Source: Oceanimonas doudoroffii (GTDB lineage: Bacteria > Pseudomonadota > Gammaproteobacteria > Enterobacterales > Aeromonadaceae). From it: 64,000 nucleotides of DNA. The notes under the pieces were generated by a model. It was not told the origin of the DNA. It saw only the letters and a list, made by a program, of their open reading frames with translations, and searched no databases. Positions 26,000 to 35,159 of the stretch are shown here, piece by piece. The stretch covers positions 62,001 to 126,000 of the forward strand of contig NZ_NBIM01000006.1 of NCBI RefSeq assembly GCF_002242685.1. The letters run 5' to 3'. The position numbers and the translations under genes are program-made. Every line of letters begins with the position of its first letter. Position 1 is the stretch's first letter.

Positions 26000-28900
26000 C
26001 TATTCAGGTGCTTTTGGTGTTTTACCGGGCTCCTTGTCGGCTTGTCTGGCTTTCATTAACTGTAGCGGTCGCCACAGGCCACCGCGGGTAAAGCCCTGCC
26101 ATCCCCAGCGCAGCCAGCCCAGCAAGGCAAAGGCCAGCCACAGCGCCCACCCCAGCATCAGCAGCCGGTAGACCAGCAGCGGCACCGACAGCACCCAGCC
26201 GGTAGGCAGGCTGCCGCCGCTGCGATCCTGATACCAGCTCAGGTGATTGCCATAAGAGCCGTTGCCGGCAATCTGCATGTCAGGCAGGCCCAGCAGCCCT
26301 TGCTGAATGGCGGTGAACAGATAGCCCAGCGCCACCAGAGTCAACAGTACCAGGCCTATTTGTGCCAGATTGAACCAGGCGCCGGCCTGCTGGTGTTGCC
26401 AGCGCTGGCGCAGCCCCAGGGCCACAAGCCAGAGCACCACGGTGGCGGCCATCCACAGCGGAATCTGAGTCAGCCCGAGGCCCAGCAGCAGCCAGTGATG
26501 AAAGCGCAGCGGCGTGAGCGGCAGCCGGGCCAGCCCCGCCGCCAGCAACAGGGTAATGGCCACCAGGCTCCAGAACAGCACCGCCGGCCCCAGCCGGGGG
26601 CCGCCGGCAAACAGCACCCAGCGATCCTGGCCCAGGGTCAGTTCAAGGCGGTGATTGACGCTGTCGACATTGAGCTGCCCCTGTGGCGTGGTAAACAAGG
26701 TGCCGATGCCCGGCGCTTGCCGCCAATGCACACGTACGTTTTGCGTGCCCGGTGATACCGGCAGGGTAAGCGTGCGCTCACTCAGGCGCAGCGGCAGGTT
26801 ACGGCCATTAATGGCGACCGACTGCAGCTCGGCGCCTTCGGGCAATTGCAGGGTATGCAGTCCTCCCTGGCTGCTGCGCAGAATAAGCTCAAGGTGAGCA
26901 TCGGTGGCGTGTTTGCCGGGCTGTACTCGAAGGGTGCTGGCGTCCAGGGTAAGGGTCTGGCCGGGCACGGCGGCGGGTCGGGTAATGGCCAGGGTAAGCC
27001 GCTCGCTGGGCCAGGGCCGCCACTCGGGCAGGGGGCTGCCCCGAGGATGCACCGAAGCCAGCCCTCGACTGCTGATATGCCAGATGGGGCTGGCATTCAG
27101 CCGCCAGGTTTCGGTCCAGCCTTGAGTGGCTGGTGCCTCAAGGGTGAGGGTGCCTGCGCGATCCAGCGCCGACTGCCAGCTCAGCTGGCGCTGGCCGGCG
27201 GCCAGGCTGATCTGTGCCTTGCCGTCTACCACCCTGATGCCGTCGGTAAGCACCGACTCACCGGGCAGCAGTGGTATGTCCAGGCGCAGGGCCTGCTCCA
27301 GCCCGTTCTGGCGAACCAGTTGGTAGTCTACCCGCCAGTCCAGCCCCAATTGCAGGGTGCGGCTCAGTTGGGCAAAGGCGGGCAGCGCCCCGGGTTTTAA
27401 CCCTGTGTTATCCGGTCGGCCATCGGCGTCAAGGCGAGTGAGCTGCAGCCGGCCCTCGGGCACACCATTGTCGTTGAGGCCCTGTAACCGCCAGCCGTCC
27501 AGCCGAGCACTCACCCGCTTGGGGGGTAATGGCAGGGGCAACTGCAGCCGGCTCTGGGGCGGCAGCGGACCGCTCAGCTCGATGTGGTGAATGCCCGCCG
27601 GCAGTGGCAGATGCAATACACCTTCGGCGTTGCGCCACAAACCGCGCGCGGGCCTGTCGTTCAGTCGTACTCGCTGTGGCTGCCACGAATCCCGTTGCGC
27701 CGGCAGGGGGATGGCCATGCCGGTCTGAGTGTGAATCTCAAGGGCCAGGGTCAGCCACTGTGGTGTGGCGGTAAGCGTCATCTCGCTAGTGAGTGCACAC
27801 TGGGGAAGGCATTCGGGAGGGGCCAGCAGGCGGGTTTTAAGCTCCGCCAGCAGCTCGGCAGGGGGAAATTCCGCCCTGGCCTGCTGGGGCAGCGCCAACA
27901 GCGGCAGCACCAGCAGGGCGGGCAGCCAGCTCCACAGTTTTTGTTGCCAATACAGGCCCTTGCCGCGGCCGACACTCACGCCCGCCATGCGCAGCACCAA
28001 CAGGCACAGTAATGCCACTCGCAACAGGTTGAGCAGGGTGTTGATCGTGGGCGACAACAGCACCAGCCGCAGTTGTTGCTGAGGCGTGACCGAGCCGTTC
28101 CAGTCGAACTCCACGCTGCGCCACTGCCAGTCCGGCAGCCCCGGGCCGGTCTGCACCAGGGCATTCGGATCCAGCCGGGGAAGGGGCTCGCGAACGGGAG
28201 CATCCGCTAACGACATCATCTCATCGGCCACTGCTTCCGCCTCGGTTTTGGCCTGGCGCGGACTGCCGGCCACGGCGGCGGGCGCCACCGCACCCGGCCG
28301 TGCCAGCTGCGGATAGAGGGCGGTGCGCAGCTCGTCCACCATAAAGGGAACGGCAATAAGGGTAAGCACTGACAATGCCAGCAACCGGTAGCCTGCCACC
28401 CAGTGGCGCAGCCTGCCCACCGGCAGCACCTTGAGCAGGGCGCAGGCCGCCAGCAGATGTAGCCAGACCCAGCGCGGTGGTCCCAGCCCCGAAGGTTGAT
28501 GCCAGATAAGCCCCAGGGTCAGCAGGGTGAGCAGGCCCCAGTGCCAGCCCCACAGCCGAAATGCCGCGACGGCGGCGATCAGCACCAGAAACAAGTCCAG
28601 CAGGGTCCAGCGTTGCAGCCAGGTATGGGGTGTGTTGTCCATGCCAAAGGCCGCCAGCAGACTCCAGCCCGGCGGCAGGTGCAGCCGGCTGCTCAAGCGT
28701 TGCACCGTGAGATCCCAGCCTACTGCCGGCAACGTGCCGGTGTGATGGCCGAGTCGGCTGTCGGCCATCAGGCTCAGTGTTCCCGGGCGCAGTTCAACAC
28801 CGGGCTGGCCCTGCTCAAGCTCGGTCACCAGTCGGGGCTCGCCATTGACCGACACTCGCCCCAGGGCAAGGGGCGTGCTCAGCCGGGCGTGGTGGCCAAG

Positions 28901-30007
28901 GGTACCGGTGAATTCGTCCTGCAGGGTGTAGCCGCCACCGTCAAAGTCCAGCCACAGCTCCCGACGCAGGGCCAGCTGGGCAGGTTCGGATTCAGGGTTG
29001 CCCCGGCGCAGCACGCGAAAATTCATGGTGCTGCCCGGTATCATGCGAAAGGCGGGCAGTGACTGCCATTCGGGCGGCAGGCCGCTCTGGCTGGCATCCC
29101 TTGCCGGGGGGCCGGTGATCTCAGCCAGTCGTAATGTCGGGTAGGCCTGTACCGCCCAGACTTCCTCCTCGGGCCAGGGGGCGGGAATGACCGGCAATGT
29201 CAGGGCACCGACCTCGCCGGGATGCCGGCTGGCCAGTTGCAGTTGCCAGCGGCCCGGCCGTGCCTGTATGCGCAGGCGACCATCCGGCTCCAGCCGGGCG
29301 GGCAAGGGGCTGTTCAGCGTCAGCGGTATATGGTGCTCAAGCAGTGCCGGGCCCAGCAGTAACTCCCTGGGCTCCCCGGCCACGCTAAGCTCAATGCGAG
29401 TATTTACCCGCAGGGGAATGTCGTCGTCGATATGGCGGTATACGTTGATATCCAGGGTATTGGCCGCGGGCGTTTGGGCCAGATCGCGCCGCGCCGGCCA
29501 CAGCCGGCCCCGTTGATCCAGCTCGGGGGCGGCAATGTCCCGGCCATTCAGGCTGAGTGCCAGCAGGCCGGTGCCGGCGTCCAGTTGCAGGCTGACCGGC
29601 AGCCGGGCCCATTGCCAGTGGCCTGCCACTCGGTGCTCACCGGCAGGCAGAAAAAGCGCCGGCCTGCCCTTGTGCTCGGTCAGGGCGGCGGGCTCGCCGT
29701 TAACCGTCACGCCCTGGGGCCAGTGCTCGCGGTCGCCGGGCAGGGGAATGCTGGCGGCGTCATCCAGCTGCCAGCCCTGCTCAAAGCGACCACCGTCATT
29801 GGTGAGTGCGAGCACCAGCCGTCCCGGCCAGGCACAGCGGCGCTCGGTGTGCTGCCGGTACAGCAGCGGGCAGCGGGCTTGGGTTTCGCCGTGCAATGCC
29901 CACTCTACCCAGGGTTGCAGCGAAGCGGGCACTTGCTTTGAGGGCGAAAGCTGAGCCGCCACGGACGGCACAACACACAACAGCAGTAGGCAAAGAAACG
30001 GGCGCAT
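26000..30007 (-). CDS. Very large membrane-anchored protein of unknown function with duplicated halves
   Basis: A 1335-residue protein I do not recognise. The ATG at 30007 has AAAGGA six bases upstream and opens a signal peptide (MRPFLCLLLLCVVPSVAAQ). The first 450 residues are predicted periplasmic and beta-rich, and four or five hydrophobic segments follow at about 470-570. One more hydrophobic segment lies near 660-680 and a signal-like stretch near 700-715. A second beta-rich region covers about 715-1135, and several membrane segments about 1140-1305. The halves are related: IPLPGDREHWPQGVTVNGEP in the first matches IPLPAQRDSWQPQRVRLNDR in the second, each followed by LFLPAGEH or LPLPAGIH. 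This implies an ancient tandem duplication. It stands alone; the role may be envelope-related, but that is a guess. Confidence 0.75.
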   Translation of the reverse strand: MRPFLCLLLLCVVPSVAAQLSPSKQVPASLQPWVEWALHGETQARCPLLYRQHTERRCAWPGRLVLALTNDGGRFEQGWQLDDAASIPLPGDREHWPQGVTVNGEPAALTEHKGRPALFLPAGEHRVAGHWQWARLPVSLQLDAGTGLLALSLNGRDIAAPELDQRGRLWPARRDLAQTPAANTLDINVYRHIDDDIPLRVNTRIELSVAGEPRELLLGPALLEHHIPLTLNSPLPARLEPDGRLRIQARPGRWQLQLASRHPGEVGALTLPVIPAPWPEEEVWAVQAYPTLRLAEITGPPARDASQSGLPPEWQSLPAFRMIPGSTMNFRVLRRGNPESEPAQLALRRELWLDFDGGGYTLQDEFTGTLGHHARLSTPLALGRVSVNGEPRLVTELEQGQPGVELRPGTLSLMADSRLGHHTGTLPAVGWDLTVQRLSSRLHLPPGWSLLAAFGMDNTPHTWLQRWTLLDLFLVLIAAVAAFRLWGWHWGLLTLLTLGLIWHQPSGLGPPRWVWLHLLAACALLKVLPVGRLRHWVAGYRLLALSVLTLIAVPFMVDELRTALYPQLARPGAVAPAAVAGSPRQAKTEAEAVADEMMSLADAPVREPLPRLDPNALVQTGPGLPDWQWRSVEFDWNGSVTPQQQLRLVLLSPTINTLLNLLRVALLCLLVLRMAGVSVGRGKGLYWQQKLWSWLPALLVLPLLALPQQARAEFPPAELLAELKTRLLAPPECLPQCALTSEMTLTATPQWLTLALEIHTQTGMAIPLPAQRDSWQPQRVRLNDRPARGLWRNAEGVLHLPLPAGIHHIELSGPLPPQSRLQLPLPLPPKRVSARLDGWRLQGLNDNGVPEGRLQLTRLDADGRPDNTGLKPGALPAFAQLSRTLQLGLDWRVDYQLVRQNGLEQALRLDIPLLPGESVLTDGIRVVDGKAQISLAAGQRQLSWQSALDRAGTLTLEAPATQGWTETWRLNASPIWHISSRGLASVHPRGSPLPEWRPWPSERLTLAITRPAAVPGQTLTLDASTLRVQPGKHATDAHLELILRSSQGGLHTLQLPEGAELQSVAINGRNLPLRLSERTLTLPVSPGTQNVRVHWRQAPGIGTLFTTPQGQLNVDSVNHRLELTLGQDRWVLFAGGPRLGPAVLFWSLVAITLLLAAGLARLPLTPLRFHHWLLLGLGLTQIPLWMAATVVLWLVALGLRQRWQHQQAGAWFNLAQIGLVLLTLVALGYLFTAIQQGLLGLPDMQIAGNGSYGNHLSWYQDRSGGSLPTGWVLSVPLLVYRLLMLGWALWLAFALLGWLRWGWQGFTRGGLWRPLQLMKARQADKEPGKTPKAPE

Positions 30008-30072
30008 CAAGAGTCCTTTCATGGCGGCGAAAACGGCGTGTCTCTATCCTAGCAGGCCCGGCAAGAAAGGAG

Positions 30073-32139
30073 TCAAACGACATTCAATGGCGCCGATTTC
30101 CGCTCAGGGAAGCCCAAGGTCACGGGCTCAGGCAAAACTTCTTGGGTCATCGGAGCCTCCGCTGCCAGTGTTTCCGGTGGCAGGTGACAGCGCAGCCAGC
30201 CATTTTCGCCGGATTGAATCGGTGGCAATCGTTGATCACAGATGCCCGGCCTGGCATGGGGGCAACGGCCCTGAAAGGCGCACCCTCGCGCCGGCAGGCC
30301 CGGCTCCTGGGCGACGTCCGCGTCGGCGGCCGGCAGCGGCGTGCCCGGGGTCAGGGTGGCATTCAGCAGCAGGCGAGTATAGGGGTGCAGCGGGCCCGAT
30401 TGCAGTTGCCGAGTGCTGCAAAGCTGCATCAGCCTGCCCTTGTACAGCACGGCGACCTTGTCGGCAAAATGCCTGACCAGGCTGAGATCATGGGTGATAA
30501 ACAGAATGCCGATATTTCTGTCCCGCTGCAGCCGGGCCAGCAGCCGCAGAATGGCCGCCTGTACCGACACATCCAGTGCCGAGGTGACTTCGTCGCACAG
30601 CAGCAGCCCGGGCCTGGCCGCCAGGGCCCGGGCGATGGCGGCGCGCTGCAGCTCTCCGCCCGACAGCTGCCCCGGCAGCCTGTCGAGGTAGTCGGGGTTG
30701 AGTTTGACCTCCTGCAGCAGCCGGCCCGCCTGCCTTCGGCATTCGTCCCCCTGCAGGCCAAACCAGGTCTGCAGCACCGGGGCCAGGCTTTGAAACAGGG
30801 TCAGCCGTGGATTCAGGGCGGCATCCGGGTGCTGGAAAATCAGCTGAATATTGCGCTTTTGCGCTCGGGTTCGGGTCTCTATTCCTGCGCCAAGCACGTC
30901 GCCGTTGAGCAGGCTTTGCCCGGCCTGAATTGGATTGATGCCGGCGATGGCCTTCAGGATGGAAGACTTGCCACTGCCGGACTCGCCAATCAGGGCCAGG
31001 GTTTGTCCCCGGCTCAGGCTGAAGCTGACATCGTCCACGGTATTGATGACGGTGTGCCGCCGCCACTTGTCGAGCCAGCCGGGACGCTGGTAACGAATGG
31101 CCAGCTCACTGACCTGCAACAGGGGCGTGTCCTGGCTCAAGTCCGGCCTCGGCGGTGTGTGCCCGGTGGCCGGCAGATCCGTCGTGACCTGATGGGGAAA
31201 ATGGCAGGCCACCCCCTCCCGTGCCGACAGCGAGGGCATGTGTTGCCGGCACTTGGGCTGAACGCTCGCGCAGCGTCCGGCAAAGGGGCAGCCTTCGAAC
31301 CGGCTGCCGACGGCGGGCGGGGCACCGGGCAGTTCGGGAGGCAGTCCCTGGTTCCGATATCCGGGAGAGGCGGCGAGCAGGGCGTGAGTGTAGGGGTGGC
31401 GAGGGTGGGCGATCAGGGCATCCTTGTCGGCGATTTCAACCAGGTGGCCGGCATACATGACGGCGACGCGATCGCAGAGGCTGGAGACGGCGCCCAGATC
31501 ATGGCTGATAAAGACGATGCTGGTGTTCAGTTCGTTACGCAGTTGCCGCAGCAAATGCAGCACATGCACCTGGGTGGTGGCATCGAGCCCGGTGGTGGGC
31601 TCGTCCATCAGCAGCAGCCGGGGCTTGGCCGCCAGGGCCATGGCGATCACTACCCGTTGCTGCTGTCCGCCCGAGAGCTGGTGCGGGTAGCGGTTTAGCA
31701 GGCTGGCCGGCGCGGGCAGCCGCACCTGTTCCAGCAGGGCAATGGCGCCGTCCTTGTGGTCCCCGGAACCCTGGTGCAGGCGCAGCATTTCCTGCAGTTG
31801 GCTGCCAATGGTCAGGTGAGGCGTGAGGGCCTGCCCCGCCTGCTGGGGAATAAGGCAGATACCGTGTCGGTGAATCAGCGTGTCCGGGCGATGCTCATTA
31901 AGGGTGAGCGGGGCCCCGTTCACCCTGACTTCACCGGCGGTGACCTGGCTGCCGCCGCGCAGCAGGCCCAGCATGGCCATGGCCAGGGTGCTCTTGCCAC
32001 AGCCGGACTCGCCGACAACGCCGAGAATTTCCCGCGGTGCCAGCGTCAGGCTGACGCCGCGCAGGACGGCGCGATAATCGCCTTGCCGATCCTGGTAACC
32101 GAGCTGCAGATCCTTGATGGTCAGTAACGTATTGGGCAT
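30073..32139 (-). CDS. Fused double ATPase of an oligopeptide-type ABC importer
   Basis: A 688-residue protein joining two DppD/DppF-like ATPases. Half one has Walker A GESGCGKST near residue 43, LSGGQQQRVVIAMALA and LLLMDEPTTGLDATTQ. Half two has GESGSGKSS near 378, LSGGELQRAAIARALAARP and LLLCDEVTSALDVSVQ. Each half ends with the cysteine-bearing cluster of the family (FEGCPFAGRCASVQPKC and RGCAFQGRCPHARPGIC). AAGGAGCCATC precedes the ATG. It powers the two permeases encoded ten bases and further upstream, and is last in the operon that includes the phosphatase-superfamily hydrolase. Confidence 0.92.
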   Translation of the reverse strand: MPNTLLTIKDLQLGYQDRQGDYRAVLRGVSLTLAPREILGVVGESGCGKSTLAMAMLGLLRGGSQVTAGEVRVNGAPLTLNEHRPDTLIHRHGICLIPQQAGQALTPHLTIGSQLQEMLRLHQGSGDHKDGAIALLEQVRLPAPASLLNRYPHQLSGGQQQRVVIAMALAAKPRLLLMDEPTTGLDATTQVHVLHLLRQLRNELNTSIVFISHDLGAVSSLCDRVAVMYAGHLVEIADKDALIAHPRHPYTHALLAASPGYRNQGLPPELPGAPPAVGSRFEGCPFAGRCASVQPKCRQHMPSLSAREGVACHFPHQVTTDLPATGHTPPRPDLSQDTPLLQVSELAIRYQRPGWLDKWRRHTVINTVDDVSFSLSRGQTLALIGESGSGKSSILKAIAGINPIQAGQSLLNGDVLGAGIETRTRAQKRNIQLIFQHPDAALNPRLTLFQSLAPVLQTWFGLQGDECRRQAGRLLQEVKLNPDYLDRLPGQLSGGELQRAAIARALAARPGLLLCDEVTSALDVSVQAAILRLLARLQRDRNIGILFITHDLSLVRHFADKVAVLYKGRLMQLCSTRQLQSGPLHPYTRLLLNATLTPGTPLPAADADVAQEPGLPARGCAFQGRCPHARPGICDQRLPPIQSGENGWLRCHLPPETLAAEAPMTQEVLPEPVTLGFPERKSAPLNVV

Positions 32140-32148
32140 GATGGCTCC

Positions 32149-33024
32149 TTAATGAACAGCGGAAGACTTATCAATACCCAGGGTCTTGGCCAGGGCGTCT
32201 GAGGTCAGGTTGATGGCGATGATCAGGCTGCTGAGCGCGATAATGGGCGCCAGCACCGCCCAGGGGGCAATGGACATAAAGCCGCGGGAGTCGGCAATCA
32301 TCAGGCCCCAGTCCGGTGTCGGCGGGGAGACGCCAAAGCCGAGAAAGGAAAGAGAGCTGAAGGCCAGCAGCATCCAGGACCAGCGCATGGCGATTTCCAC
32401 CAGGATCACGTCCATGACATTGGGAATGACTTCGCGCCTGAGCAGGGTGAAGTCACCGTCGCCCCGCAGGCGCGCGGCGGTGACGAAGTCACGGCACAGC
32501 ACCTCCCTGGCGGCGGTCAGCACCACGCGAATCACGGCAATGCCATAGAAAAAACCCAGGGTGATGATAAACACCAGGGGGCCGGGGCCGGCCAGGCTGA
32601 TGATCAGCAGCATGAACAGCAGCCAGGGAATGGACAGCAGCGCATCGACCAGGCGCAGGGTCAGATCCTCCAGCCGGCCACCACGCAGGGCGATAAACAG
32701 GCCGGCCAGCGAGCCCCAGGCGACGGCCAACAGGGCGGCGGGAAAGGTGGTGATCATGGCCTCGCGCCCGCCCATCAGGGTGCGGCTTAATACATCCCGG
32801 CCCATTTGATCGGTGCCGAACCAGTGCTCGGTACTGGGCGCCTGCAGCGTGGCCAGGCTGTCGGCGGCCGCAAAATCATAAGGGACAAGCCAGGGCGCAA
32901 ACAGCATCACCAGCAGGTGCAGGGTCAGCAGTAACAGGCCGATTTGGCCCGCTCGAGTATTAAGCAGGCGGGACAGAATGGCAGGGCAGGTCGGCCTGCC
33001 GGACAAGCGTTGGGCGAATGACAT
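32149..33024 (-). CDS. Oligopeptide-type ABC permease (DppC-like)
   Basis: A 291-residue inner-membrane protein: N-terminal membrane anchor, periplasmic FGTDQMGRDVLSRTLMGGRE motif of DppC/OppC proteins, then five membrane segments with the coupling loop TAARLRGDGDFTLLRREVIPNV. Two bases separate it from the DppB-like gene upstream and ten from the ATPase downstream. It pairs with that DppB-like permease. Confidence 0.92.
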   Translation of the reverse strand: MSFAQRLSGRPTCPAILSRLLNTRAGQIGLLLLTLHLLVMLFAPWLVPYDFAAADSLATLQAPSTEHWFGTDQMGRDVLSRTLMGGREAMITTFPAALLAVAWGSLAGLFIALRGGRLEDLTLRLVDALLSIPWLLFMLLIISLAGPGPLVFIITLGFFYGIAVIRVVLTAAREVLCRDFVTAARLRGDGDFTLLRREVIPNVMDVILVEIAMRWSWMLLAFSSLSFLGFGVSPPTPDWGLMIADSRGFMSIAPWAVLAPIIALSSLIIAINLTSDALAKTLGIDKSSAVH

Positions 33025-33026
33025 GG

Positions 33027-33965
33027 TTATCTCAGCTTTGGATTGAGCAGTGCAACACCGAGATCGGCGAGCAGGTTACAGGCGATATAAATGGCCGAAA
33101 GGGTCAGGGCACAGGCCTGCACCACGGGAATATCCCGGTCGTAAACGGCGGAGATCATCAGGGTGCCAATGCCCGGGTAGTTGAAGACCTGCTCGATGAT
33201 CACCACTCCGCCCAGCAGCCAGGCGACCGTCATGGCCGACAGGGTGATGGTCGGCAATACGGCGGCCGGCAGCACATGGCGCAGCAGCAGGCTGGCGGTG
33301 GGAATGCGCCGAATACGGGCCATCCTGACAAAGCCTGCCGACAGCACGTCTATGGTGCTGCTGCGCATCATGCGCATCATGTGCGCGGTGCTGATCAGCA
33401 CCAGGGTCAGGGCCGGCAGCCAGGCATTGGGCAGAAGTACATCCAGCCCGGCATGGGCATCCGCCAGGGTGATGGCCGGAAACCAGGGCAGCCAGACGGC
33501 AAATACCAGGGTCAGCAGGGTGGCGGTGATAAATTCGGGAATGGTCATGGCCAGCAGGGTGGTGCCGGACACCAGGTTATCCAGCCAGGAGTCCCGATAG
33601 ATGGCGGTGACCATGCCCAGCAGCAGGGCCAGCGGAATCGCCAGCACGGCCGCCAGTCCGCCCAGCAGGGCGGTGTTGGCGAGGCGGGGCAGCAGTTCAT
33701 CGTTGACTGGCCGGCCACTGGAGAGGGAAAGCCCGAAGTTGCCCTCGGCCAGGTGGCTGCTCCAGGACAGGAAGCGCTCCTGCATCGGCTGGCTCAGGCC
33801 GAAATTGTCCCGGCACAGGGCCAGGTTGTTGTCGGTGGCGCTGCGACCGAGGTAGCCGGTGCAGAAATCCCCCGGCAGTGCCTCGGTGACCGTAAAAACC
33901 AGGCAGGCGACAAATGCCAGGGTGAACACGGCGTAAAGCAGCCGTTTAAAGCACAGCATCAACAT
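33027..33965 (-). CDS. Oligopeptide-type ABC permease (DppB-like)
   Basis: A 312-residue permease with about six membrane segments. It has the long first periplasmic loop of DppB/OppB proteins and the coupling loop VRMARIRRIPTASLLLRHVLPAAVLP. The family-typical GGVVIIEQVFNYPGIGTLM is present near residue 260. Its first 20 bases overlap the 3' end of the hydrolase gene, showing tight operon structure. Confidence 0.92.
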   Translation of the reverse strand: MLMLCFKRLLYAVFTLAFVACLVFTVTEALPGDFCTGYLGRSATDNNLALCRDNFGLSQPMQERFLSWSSHLAEGNFGLSLSSGRPVNDELLPRLANTALLGGLAAVLAIPLALLLGMVTAIYRDSWLDNLVSGTTLLAMTIPEFITATLLTLVFAVWLPWFPAITLADAHAGLDVLLPNAWLPALTLVLISTAHMMRMMRSSTIDVLSAGFVRMARIRRIPTASLLLRHVLPAAVLPTITLSAMTVAWLLGGVVIIEQVFNYPGIGTLMISAVYDRDIPVVQACALTLSAIYIACNLLADLGVALLNPKLR

Positions 33966-35103
33966 GGGTGTTCTCTGCGAATTGATAAGTGATGCCCAGC
34001 AGCCGGGCCAGGGTCGGCGTCACGCTCAGCGAATCCGCCCAGGGAATGTGCCGGGCCGGTACTCCGGGCCCGGCAAAGATAGCGATGCGCTCGTCTTCGG
34101 CATGGTTCGGGCCCATGCCGTGCGTGGACACGTATTTCGGCCTGGCCACGGCGGCATTCCCCGTGTGTTTGGCGGCGGGCTCAAAACTGGTGTGGGCCGG
34201 GGCAACAAATACGGCCAGCTGGCCGGTGTGGGCTGCCGGCAGGTATTGCGAGCCATCCAGCCGCGTCACGCCATGGGCGAGCAGTTTGCTGCCGATGTCA
34301 TCCAGCTCGGCGGCACTGCGGTAGGCGACAAACAGCAGGCCCCCGTCACAATGGGCATTGGCGCCCGGAATAATGTGCTCTATCACCAGCGCCGTTTGCA
34401 CCGGGGCATGGCCGTGGTCACTGACGATGGCCAGGCGGTACTGGTCGGCCAGTCCGCTTTCACGCAACCGGGTCAGCAGGCTGCCAAGCTGGGCATCGAC
34501 CAGCTCCAGCGACCAGGCCACCAGCTCCCGGTCGTCACCCAAAATGTGCTGGCAGTAGTCCGGGCTGTTCAGTTCCAGTAACAGCAGGTCGGGCTGGTGC
34601 CGTTCAAGCAGTTGCCAGGCCTGCTGCAGCAGCCGGTGATCATTGGCGGCGACCCGGGTCAGGGATTCCGCAGCACCGCTCAGAGCATGCATGTCGGGCC
34701 GCTCCAGCGCCTTGGCCCGCCGGCAGCCATCCTCCCACCAGGGAGACAGATACCAGTCGCAATCATCGGCACCGACCATGCCAAAGCCGACGGAGGCGAC
34801 GGTTTTACCCTGCCGCCGGGCCAGTTCGGCCAGGGTGGGTGCACACAGGTCTTCGGCGCAGGCCGGTGGAAAGTGCTGGCCATTCCACAGGTTGTTGGCG
34901 TAAATGCCATGCCGGGAGGCGTTCACCCCGGTCAGCATGCCGGCCCGGGCGGGCATGGAGTTGGCGTTGGCATCGGCCCCCAGCCGTTGCACCAGGCAGC
35001 CCTCCTGGGCCAGGTGATGCAGGTGGGGCAGGCGATGGCGATAGTGGGCGAACAGGCTGGCACCGACACCATCCAGCAGAACAACAATCAATTTACCGGA
35101 CAT
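33946..35103 (-). CDS. Alkaline-phosphatase-superfamily phospho/phosphonoester hydrolase
   Basis: A 385-residue cytoplasmic enzyme (no signal peptide) of the nucleotide pyrophosphatase/phosphodiesterase branch. Residues for two metals are all visible: Asp11 in LLDGVG, nucleophile Ser49 in NSMPARAGMLTG, Asp182 and His186 in NSPDYCQHILG, Asp229-His230 in SDHGH, and His328 in STHGMG. The nucleophile aligns with the threonine of phosphonoacetate hydrolase but is serine. I chose the ATG at 35103, preceded by GGAGATAACC. Its place between the binding-protein and permease genes, beside TmpA/TmpB-like oxygenases, suggests that it hydrolyses an imported phosphonate ester or phosphodiester. The substrate is inferred. 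Confidence 0.82.
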   Translation of the reverse strand: MSGKLIVVLLDGVGASLFAHYRHRLPHLHHLAQEGCLVQRLGADANANSMPARAGMLTGVNASRHGIYANNLWNGQHFPPACAEDLCAPTLAELARRQGKTVASVGFGMVGADDCDWYLSPWWEDGCRRAKALERPDMHALSGAAESLTRVAANDHRLLQQAWQLLERHQPDLLLLELNSPDYCQHILGDDRELVAWSLELVDAQLGSLLTRLRESGLADQYRLAIVSDHGHAPVQTALVIEHIIPGANAHCDGGLLFVAYRSAAELDDIGSKLLAHGVTRLDGSQYLPAAHTGQLAVFVAPAHTSFEPAAKHTGNAAVARPKYVSTHGMGPNHAEDERIAIFAGPGVPARHIPWADSLSVTPTLARLLGITYQFAENTHVDAVL

Positions 35104-35120
35104 GGTTATCTCCGAAATGG

Positions 35121-35144
35121 CCATGCGCCCACTCGGGCGCATGG
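35121..35144 (-). other. Intercistronic stem-loop after the binding-protein gene
   Basis: A perfect 10-bp stem (CCATGCGCCC, loop ACTC, GGGCGCATGG) lies between the binding-protein stop and the hydrolase start, with no T-run. Such hairpins often protect the abundant upstream binding-protein message from 3' decay. Confidence 0.6.
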
Positions 35145-35159
35145 GGGAAAGCGCAGGGC

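Noticed and set aside
29806..31698. 630-residue open frame on the plus strand
   Set aside because: It crosses the ends of two minus-strand genes and has shadow composition. The opposing ATPase has all its motifs.
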